Assembly: GCA_017885385.1 (NCBI GenBank)
Contig: JAFNGF010000403.1
Coordinates: 1-11,338 of the forward strand
Direction: 5' to 3'
Length of the DNA: 11,338 bases
Origin: Planctomycetota bacterium
GTDB lineage: Bacteria; Planctomycetota; Phycisphaerae; Sedimentisphaerales; Anaerobacaceae
This document shows positions 6,254 through 11,338 of this stretch, in pieces. The translations under genes and the position numbers were made by a program. The notes under the pieces are model-generated. The model was not told where the DNA came from. It did not search any database and saw nothing but the letters and a program-made list of their open reading frames with translations. Numbering within the stretch: position 1 is the first letter of the stretch; the number at the start of each line of letters is the position of its first letter.

Positions 6254-7114
6254 ATGGAACGACACAAGGCATTCACGTTAATAGAGCTTTTGGTGGTGAT
6301 TGCCATAATTGCGCTACTGATGGCTATCCTCCTGCCCACACTGCAGCGGGTCAAAAAGCAGGCCAAAGCCGCGGCCTGCCAGGCGAACCTGAGACAGTGG
6401 GCAACGACGCTGGCCCTGTACGTGGACGATAACCAGGGACGGATTCCGTGCGCGTGGGCTGGTGAATCGGCCCTATGGCTTCTCCGCGGCATATTCGTTA
6501 GCCGGGATGACCCAAGCGAACATGGGGTCTCTTTGCACCATTCTGAAACGCGGGGCATCGCCTGCTGCCCGATGGCGACCAAACCGGGAGGGACCGAGCC
6601 ATTCGACTATGTCGCTTGGTTTGGCTCGCGAATGGGGCCACATATACTGGGCATGCAGGGTTCAACATTTACAGCGTGGGAGATTACCAGCCCCCCTCCG
6701 CCGTTTCTGTGTAGCTACGGGTACAATCCGTGGTTGTTCATGGGTTTCCAAACCCTGGAGGGGATAGAGACGCGTCCGTTTCTTGTGACGGGAATTCCTG
6801 ACTTGAACATCTTCTCCCTCAGGCTGAACAGGGGCACTATACCCGTGCTTCTCGATTGCGACCGGCCTTCGGATAGTCGCTTCAGAAGGGGCACTGTATC
6901 GCCGCCGGCAGTCCAGCGTGGCGTTTGCATCAACCGCCACGATGGTTTCGTAAACGGCCTTTTCCTGGATTGGTCCGTGAGGAAGGTGGGACTGAAGGAG
7001 TTGTGGACGTTGAAGTGGCACCGCGATTTTGACACAGCAGGTCCCTGGACCAAGGCCGGCGGCGTCAAACCCGAAGACTGGCCGCAGTGGATGAGGCGAT
7101 TTAAGGATTACTGA
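6254..7114 (+). CDS. Pseudopilin-like protein, second of tandem pair
   Basis: A 286-residue homologue of the preceding gene. The ATG at 6254 is preferred because the prepilin leader MERHKA-FTLIE begins there, with AAGGA (6238-6242) 11 bases upstream inside the end of the first gene; an open frame back to 6173 only overlaps that gene. Predicted cleavage is between Ala6 and Phe7, with Glu11 at mature position 5. Compared with the first protein, 42 of 45 residues match at the N-terminus (Lys5 to the LRQW segment) and 48 of 59 match at the C-terminus (from Arg228), while the roughly 180 residues between show no clear similarity. The H-x9-D motif is again followed by Trp (His229, Asp239, Trp240). 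The DNA of the matching ends differs at many silent sites, so the duplication is not recent. Function as for its neighbour; partner specificity may lie in the variable centre. Confidence 0.85.
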   Translation: MERHKAFTLIELLVVIAIIALLMAILLPTLQRVKKQAKAAACQANLRQWATTLALYVDDNQGRIPCAWAGESALWLLRGIFVSRDDPSEHGVSLHHSETRGIACCPMATKPGGTEPFDYVAWFGSRMGPHILGMQGSTFTAWEITSPPPPFLCSYGYNPWLFMGFQTLEGIETRPFLVTGIPDLNIFSLRLNRGTIPVLLDCDRPSDSRFRRGTVSPPAVQRGVCINRHDGFVNGLFLDWSVRKVGLKELWTLKWHRDFDTAGPWTKAGGVKPEDWPQWMRRFKDY

Positions 7115-7127
7115 GCCTGATTCGTTA

Positions 7128-7973
7128 TCAGTGCGGCCAGGCCACCAGAAACGTGTCCTCGCGCGGATAAGCGTCAATGTGCCCATCCAGAAAAGCACAA
7201 TTGCCTTTGCCGGCCAGCGGGTCGCCCGATGGGGCGTGATGAAAACCGGCAATAAGGTCCCAGAATGTCGGGTTTGTGCCGGGGCCGGGCCTAATAAGGT
7301 GGTAGCTGCCGAATTGCTTCAGCCAACTGTCAATCATCGAATCAGACCCCGGAATCATGTACGTATCGTTAAGCCCGGAGACGTTCCATTGCGTGTCAAC
7401 CAAAGCGCTTTCCTCGGTGAAACAAAACGTCTGCGCGGGCTGCTTCACCTCGGATAGCTTCAGCACCCTCGCATTCTTGATGCCGGTGTCCGGGCTGCCG
7501 AGATAGGCGTTCATCGTGTAATTGTACCAGGGCTTATAGTTCTTGATCCTGCCGGCGTCTGCCGTATAGAAGTGATCCTGCGAAGCTCGCCTGGCAATAA
7601 TGGCAAATGTCGGGCAGATAAAGGCCCGAGCATCCCGCAAATAACTGTAGAATGGACCAGCATATTCCGGGTGGGTTTTCAAGTACAGGTCTCCATTGCA
7701 CCAACGCAGATGGATGGGACTGCTGATGCCGGCCTCTACAGGATAAGGGGTAGTCTGCGAGAAATAGCAGCTGCGCGGGTCGCAGAACTTGTCGTCGTTG
7801 TCCCCGCAGTACATGTGAACGGCAAGCACGTAGTTCTTCAGGTTTGACTTACAGGCCGCACGCTGAGCCTGTTCGCGGGCCTTATTAAGAGCCGGCATGA
7901 GAATAGCCATCAGAACGGCAATTACGGCAATTACCACCAAAAGCTCTATCAGCGTAAAGGCTCTTTTTTGCAT
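7128..7973 (-). CDS. Pseudopilin-like protein, prepilin-type N-terminus with DG-containing C-terminus
   Basis: A 281-residue protein with leader MQKRA, predicted cleavage before Phe6, Glu10 at mature position 5, and a hydrophobic helix to about residue 27. The C-terminal GKGNCAFLDGHIDAYP resembles the H-x9-DG class common in planctomycete prepilin-like proteins, though the preceding histidines (AGFHH) sit farther away because of a GDPLAGK insertion. It lacks the DWSVRKVGLKELW module of the tandem pair, so it is a different subfamily. GAGGT lies 5 bases before the ATG (complement of 7979-7983). It converges on the tandem pair with only 13 bp between stop codons and has its own candidate promoter. 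The role is presumed surface or secretion-associated and is not established. Confidence 0.85.
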   Translation of the reverse strand: MQKRAFTLIELLVVIAVIAVLMAILMPALNKAREQAQRAACKSNLKNYVLAVHMYCGDNDDKFCDPRSCYFSQTTPYPVEAGISSPIHLRWCNGDLYLKTHPEYAGPFYSYLRDARAFICPTFAIIARRASQDHFYTADAGRIKNYKPWYNYTMNAYLGSPDTGIKNARVLKLSEVKQPAQTFCFTEESALVDTQWNVSGLNDTYMIPGSDSMIDSWLKQFGSYHLIRPGPGTNPTFWDLIAGFHHAPSGDPLAGKGNCAFLDGHIDAYPREDTFLVAWPH

Positions 7974-8416
7974 AAGTCACCTCTTGCCAATGTACAACCT
8001 CTGCTAACTAAGCAGTAACAGAAACCTTTGCCGGCCATCGCCAAACGATTGGCGCGATACTATTCTACCTAATTCAGCCTGGTTCATGCAAACAGTTTTT
8101 TCAGCCCTGCTCTTTTAGTTATCACACACGATTCGCAACCCTGCGGATGGCTTTATCTCTCTCGTATGGGCTAATGCCACTGTGGCTTACTGCTTCGGCC
8201 AGCGTGCAAATGGTCTGGTCATAAGTGCGTCGGTCGATTCCGTTGATAGCGACGCGCAGAAGCGTTCAGTTGGCTCATCCCTTGCTGAGCGACTGCAAAT
8301 TGACCACATCTTCTCTATCTCGGGGGTAGCGTGCTGCCTGGTAAGAGGGCGGAAAGGACGAGAATCAAGATGATTTATTTCAGCGGGACAAAGAATCTAT
8401 TGAATCTTGGCTGCCA
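7974..8416. other. 443-bp gap without a convincing gene
   Basis: This gap holds the leader of the 7128-7973 gene, including a hairpin CGCCAA (8039-8044) with TTGGCG (8049-8054), and otherwise no recognisable gene, tRNA or terminator. On the - strand, 8122-8265 is open for 47 codons and reads like a natural protein tail (NGIDRRTYDQTICTLAEAV), but it follows a stop codon directly and has no ATG. A 63-codon + strand frame at 8182-8373 starting with GTG has no ribosome-binding site. One or both may be decayed remains or chance. Confidence 0.5.
8062..8091 (-). promoter_or_regulatory. Candidate promoter for the 7128-7973 pilin gene
   Basis: Read on the - strand, TTGCAT (complement of 8086-8091) and TAGAAT (complement of 8062-8067) are 18 bases apart. 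Transcription would start near 8055, giving an RNA leader of about 80 bases that begins with the 8039-8054 hairpin. Confidence 0.35.
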
Positions 8417-9100
8417 TTAGTCAGTGATATTAATAGACCCAATAACTCCTTTTACTTGTCCCAGGATCGACTTTCCTTCTACAAATCCAAAGAACCTGGA
8501 GTCCTGACTGATATCCCGATTATCGCCCATGACAAAGTACTTGCCCTCTGGCGCCACAACCGGTCCAAAATCCCGCATCGCCCGCACCGAAGGGATGCTC
8601 ATCACCGGATGGATAGCGCCATCCAAATTTTCCGCGGCAAATACGCTGATTTCCCTGCGCTTGCGAGGAAGAGATTCTATCCATTGGGGGTCTATTTTTC
8701 CATAAGTGACCGGCTCTCGGTTCAAAATGAGCACGTTGTTTCTCATTTCGATGGTGTCCCCAGGCCGCCCTACTATTCTCTTAACCAGCCTTGTGCCGTC
8801 AGCGGGAGAAAGACAAATTACTATGTCGCCCCTTTGAGGATCGCACCACTTTGCCAGCCGGTATCGGGTAAGCGGAAACCTCGGCCCGTACGCCAGCTTA
8901 TCCACATAAACGAGATCGCCCTCCAGGATGGTTGGATTCATAGAGCCTGTGGGAACCCAGTTCCAATCCGCAAGACTTGACTTGACGGGGATTACTACGA
9001 AGACTAAGAAAAAGATGGTCATTCGCCATTCTTTCCAGAGCCTCCGGATAAACTTTGCTGCCGCGCGGCCGGCGCAGCGAGCTGCTTTTCGCCTGATCAT
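8417..9100 (-). CDS. lepB: Signal peptidase I
   Basis: A 227-residue S26 family membrane protease that removes Sec and Tat signal peptides at the outer face of the inner membrane. A basic N-terminus (residues 1-26) precedes a single transmembrane helix (about 27-42). The catalytic serine is Ser53 in VPTGSMNPTI and the general-base lysine is Lys107 in GTRLVKRIVGRPGD. The late conserved box GDNRDISQDSRFFG is at 192-205. A - strand GGAGGA lies 5 bases before the ATG (complement of 9106-9111). Length is typical for one-helix members. It is not in an obvious operon. It could process the Sec-type signals of the HtrA proteins and probably the Tat signal of the oxidoreductase, but not the prepilin leaders, which need a different peptidase, nor the lipoprotein. 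Confidence 0.93.
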   Translation of the reverse strand: MIRRKAARCAGRAAAKFIRRLWKEWRMTIFFLVFVVIPVKSSLADWNWVPTGSMNPTILEGDLVYVDKLAYGPRFPLTRYRLAKWCDPQRGDIVICLSPADGTRLVKRIVGRPGDTIEMRNNVLILNREPVTYGKIDPQWIESLPRKRREISVFAAENLDGAIHPVMSIPSVRAMRDFGPVVAPEGKYFVMGDNRDISQDSRFFGFVEGKSILGQVKGVIGSINITD

Positions 9101-9264
9101 TTTTTTCCTCCATCAATGTCCCCGCGGACGCAGAGGCCGGTAAAACGCATTTTTATACGTAAAATAGCGCAGATATGTTCATTTGGGCGTCAAAAAACCT
9201 TCAGAAAGTTGTTAGACTATGCCAGAGACCCGGATTAAAATAGCGGGTCGAAAGCTCCACGGCT

Positions 9265-9305
9265 CCCCGCCTTCGCGGGGACAGGCTTGCTCCTGCGCGG
9301 GCAGG
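9265..9305. repeat. Twin GC-rich hairpin element upstream of the oxidoreductase gene
   Basis: CCCCGC (9265-9270) pairs with GCGGGG (9275-9280) around a CTTC loop, and CCTGC (9292-9296) pairs with GCAGG (9301-9305) around GCGG. The two hairpins stand 11 bases apart in a 255-bp intergenic region that is otherwise fairly AT-rich. The form resembles dispersed REP-like intergenic repeats; copy number elsewhere in the genome cannot be seen here. Confidence 0.5.
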
Positions 9306-9355
9306 GGCGACAAGTGCAAGCTAAGATTTACAATTGTCAATAAGGAGACCTGTCA

Positions 9356-10672
9356 ATGTCACCACATAGAGAAATCACGCGGCGCAGCTTGCTAAAAAAA
9401 GCAAGTGAGATAGCCGCCGGTGCGGCAGCCCTGCCGTACGTTGTGTCTTCGTCATCTTTAGGCAAGGATAAAAGCATTGCCCCGAGCGGCCGTATCGTAA
9501 TGGGCTGCATCGGAGCCGGCGGTCAGGGTACACACAACACCAAAGCGTTCTTGAATAACACAGGCGTTCGGATGGCTGCCGTTTGCGATGTCGTTGAAGC
9601 CCGGCGACAAACGGCTAAAAAGCTGATTGACCAACACTACGGCGACAAAGGCTGTGCCGCGTACAACGACTTTCGTGACCTGTTGGCCCGTGAGGACATC
9701 GATGCGGTAGTGATTGCCACTCAGGACCATTGGCACGCGATAATTGCCGTCGCCGCCGCCCAAGCCGGCAAAGATATGTATTGTGAAAAGCCTACGGGCG
9801 TGGCGGTAGTCGAAGGTCAGGCGATGCGTGACGCGGTGCGAAGGTATGGGCGAGTTTTCCAGACCGGCACCCAGCAGCGATCGGAGCGGAACTTTCAGCT
9901 GGCGTGCGAAATAGCCAGGAACGGATACCTCGGCAAAATCCATACCGTCAAGGTAGGTGCTCCCGGCCCGGAGTACAAGCGAGACTATCGCAAGCCTCCC
10001 ACCGAAGAGCCGATCCCGCCGGGACTGGATTACGATATGTACGTCGGCCCCGCGCCTATGAAGCCGTACAATGGGGGCCGATTAGCCTGGCCGGACTGGT
10101 ACCTGATCTGGGACTACTGCGCGGGCTTCATCGTCAACTGGGGCGTCCATCACCTTGACATCGCCAATTGGGGCTGCCCGGCGCTGGGCAGCGAACCGTT
10201 TGAAGTCGAGTGTAAAGGCACTTACCGAGACGACGGGCTCACCGACAATATTAACGATTGGCAGGCCGAGTTCACTTATATAAGCGGCCTACGTATGACA
10301 TACACCGACAGCGGCAATCCCAATAAGCACGGCTGCCGATTCGAGGGCGACAAAAGCTGGGTGCACGTCAACCGCGAAGGCATCTGGGCTGAACCGCCGT
10401 CTCTGTTGCAGGTTAAGCTCAAGCCCGATGAGATACACCTGGGCGGGTCGACCAGTCATCACGCTGACTTCCTCAATGCCGTCCGGACGCGGCAAGAACC
10501 TATAGCTCCGGTAGAAGCCGGCCACAAGGCTTCCTACCTCGGCTTGATCCCGGAAATCGCCGCTCGGCTGCAGCGCAAGGTCAAATGGGACCCGGCCAAA
10601 GAACAGTTTGTTGATGACCCCGACGCCAATGGTATGCTGGCCCGACCTATGAGAAGTCCGTGGCGCCTATGA
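9356..10672 (+). CDS. Tat-exported Gfo/Idh/MocA-family oxidoreductase
   Basis: A 438-residue NAD(P)-dependent sugar or polyol dehydrogenase-like protein. The N-terminus has a twin-arginine signal (TRRSLLKK, Arg9-Arg10, then hydrophobic residues to about 30), so it probably folds in the cytoplasm and acts in the periplasm. The Rossmann dinucleotide motif is GCIGAGGQG (50-58). CEKPTG (143-148) supplies the typical EKP lysine, Lys145, and GVHHLDIANWG (263-273) carries the likely catalytic His/Asp. AAGGAG (9342-9347) is 8 bases before the ATG. Length and the signal peptide are typical of the many planctomycete copies of this family. The substrate is unknown; no sugar-utilisation genes adjoin it. 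It is followed by a strong palindrome cluster. Confidence 0.93.
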   Translation: MSPHREITRRSLLKKASEIAAGAAALPYVVSSSSLGKDKSIAPSGRIVMGCIGAGGQGTHNTKAFLNNTGVRMAAVCDVVEARRQTAKKLIDQHYGDKGCAAYNDFRDLLAREDIDAVVIATQDHWHAIIAVAAAQAGKDMYCEKPTGVAVVEGQAMRDAVRRYGRVFQTGTQQRSERNFQLACEIARNGYLGKIHTVKVGAPGPEYKRDYRKPPTEEPIPPGLDYDMYVGPAPMKPYNGGRLAWPDWYLIWDYCAGFIVNWGVHHLDIANWGCPALGSEPFEVECKGTYRDDGLTDNINDWQAEFTYISGLRMTYTDSGNPNKHGCRFEGDKSWVHVNREGIWAEPPSLLQVKLKPDEIHLGGSTSHHADFLNAVRTRQEPIAPVEAGHKASYLGLIPEIAARLQRKVKWDPAKEQFVDDPDANGMLARPMRSPWRL

Positions 10673-10711
10673 GAATTGCGCTCGTCCGTTCAAGTCCCGC
10701 TAAGAAATAAC

Positions 10712-10766
10712 CGGGGCCTATCCCGACATGTCGGCATAGGCCCCGAAGTTTCCCGATAAATCGGGA
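10712..10766. terminator. Stacked palindromes between convergent genes, likely bidirectional terminator
   Basis: Bases 10712-10745 form a nearly perfect 34-base palindrome: an outer 10-bp stem (CGGGGCCTAT with ATAGGCCCCG), one C-C mismatch, and an inner palindrome CCGACATGTCGG (10723-10734). A second hairpin follows, TCCCGAT (10751-10757) with ATCGGGA (10760-10766). They lie between the oxidoreductase stop (10672) and the stop of the converging LamG gene (10815), so they could end transcripts from both sides. T-runs are weak. Termination is inferred from position and structure. Confidence 0.6.
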
Positions 10767-10770
10767 TTCG

Positions 10771-10810
10771 TTGTTCATCGATGAACTATAAACGGTGAAC
10801 AATGAACGAT
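10771..10810. repeat. Heptamer repeat TGAACNN with inverted unit
   Basis: Four units in exact 7-base phase begin at 10782, 10789, 10796 and 10803: TGAACTA, TAAACGG, TGAACAA, TGAACGA. Upstream, TTGTTCA (10771-10777) is the reverse complement of the third unit, and GTTCATCGATGAAC (10773-10786) is a 14-bp palindrome. This is a short intergenic heptanucleotide repeat ending just before the stop codon of the LamG gene. Confidence 0.55.
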
Positions 10811-10814
10811 GCCA

Positions 10815-11338
10815 TTACGGCCACAAAAGCTCCTCAAGCCAAGAATCAGCCAATACGGCAAAATCCTTGAAGTTAATCACATTGTCCTGATGTAAATCAG
10901 CCGGTATGGAGAACGTCGAAGTCCGGCCGGCAAGCCACGCAATCTGAGCCCCGGTCAATGCGCGGTTCCAGATCTTCACATCATCAACCTTGCCCGGGAA
11001 GAAGTTGACAGCCTCGCCGGTGTCGCCACGTTGACCCATGTGGACAGTATCCTCCGTATTCAGTGCAGGAGTTCGCACGAGACTGCCGATGAACGCACCG
11101 TCACCATACCAGGAGATGGTCGTACCATCGTACGTAGCCGCCAAGTGATGCCAATCCAGATCGAGCGGGAGAATGTTATCCTCCCAGCCGTACACATGGA
11201 GGCAGAACTGCAACTGTGCACCTCGAAGCTCGATATCGAAGCTTCTACCGCTCAGATTGGCGTCGTCAGTACCGGTAAAGCCAAAGATGTTTGTCCAGTC
11301 AGGCATCGCGGTAGAGTTTGACTTGGCCCAGCCGGAGA
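10815..11338 (-). CDS. LamG-domain protein with C-terminal dockerin-like segment, 5' end outside window
   Basis: Open to the window edge, so only about 174 C-terminal residues are present; the Met encoded at 11304-11306 is internal, since the frame continues upstream as SGWAKSNSTA. The visible part is a LamG/concanavalin A-like beta-sandwich: DWHHLAATYDGTTISWYGDG in its middle strands and GKVDDVKIWNRALTGAQI in the last strands. It ends with DLHQDNVINFKDFAVLADSWL, a dockerin-like calcium-loop and helix repeat, then LEELLWP and a TAA. LamG domains bind carbohydrate or protein ligands outside the cell, so this is probably a secreted or surface protein; the first half of the dockerin pair is absent or degenerate. 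It converges on the oxidoreductase gene. Confidence 0.85.
   Translation of the reverse strand, partial: SGWAKSNSTAMPDWTNIFGFTGTDDANLSGRSFDIELRGAQLQFCLHVYGWEDNILPLDLDWHHLAATYDGTTISWYGDGAFIGSLVRTPALNTEDTVHMGQRGDTGEAVNFFPGKVDDVKIWNRALTGAQIAWLAGRTSTFSIPADLHQDNVINFKDFAVLADSWLEELLWP

Noticed and set aside
5785..6582. 265-residue - strand ORF spanning both tandem pilins
   Set aside because: It runs antisense across the two pilin genes, which carry unmistakable prepilin leaders and good ribosome-binding sites.
8182..8373. 63-residue + strand ORF starting with GTG
   Set aside because: No ribosome-binding site, no recognisable motif, and the opposite strand is the more protein-like in the overlap.
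10712..10810. CRISPR-like array from repeated short units
   Set aside because: Units are 7 bases long in direct contact, with no spacers and no cas genes nearby.

Overview
The window looks like a chromosomal segment of a Planctomycetota bacterium, most likely of the Phycisphaerae/Sedimentisphaerales type. This is inferred from gene content, not from a marker gene. The pointers are several pseudopilin-like proteins with the FTLIELLVVIAIIALLMAILLP leader (two sharing a DWSVRKVGLKELW C-terminal module), a Tat-exported Gfo/Idh/MocA oxidoreductase, and a LamG protein ending in a dockerin-like NFKDFAVLADSWL segment. No rRNA, tRNA, CRISPR array, transposase or phage gene was seen.

Layout. 1-256: a 59-residue lipoprotein-like ORF whose ribosome-binding site lies in a perfect 22-bp inverted repeat. 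257-801 (-): a DUF2284 cysteine-rich protein broken by a one-base frameshift. 1044-2474 (+) and 2550-4073 (-): two convergent, exported HtrA/Deg proteins. The first has a complete His-Asp-Ser triad; the second has Gly in place of the catalytic Ser. 4290-5273 (+): an M28-family metallopeptidase with all zinc ligands but no signal peptide. 5422-6249 and 6254-7114 (+): a tandem pair of pseudopilin-like proteins. 7128-7973 (-): a third, convergent one. 7974-8416: a gap of about 440 bp with no convincing gene. 8417-9100 (-): signal peptidase I. 9356-10672 (+): Gfo/Idh/MocA oxidoreductase. 10712-10810: stacked palindromes and heptamer repeats between convergent genes. 10815-11338 (-): the C-terminal part of a LamG/dockerin-like protein cut by the window edge.

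The common theme is the cell envelope: export (signal peptidase I, Tat and Sec signals), quality control (the HtrA pair) and surface or secretion proteins (pseudopilins, LamG/dockerin). Gene orientation alternates, so apart from the pilin pair these are mostly single-gene units. No multi-gene defence or biosynthetic system is visible. The strongest leads are the HtrA pseudoprotease facing an intact HtrA, the modular pilin pair with an H-x9-DW variant motif and a leader that can hide its Shine-Dalgarno sequence, the repairable DUF2284 frameshift, and several structured intergenic repeats.
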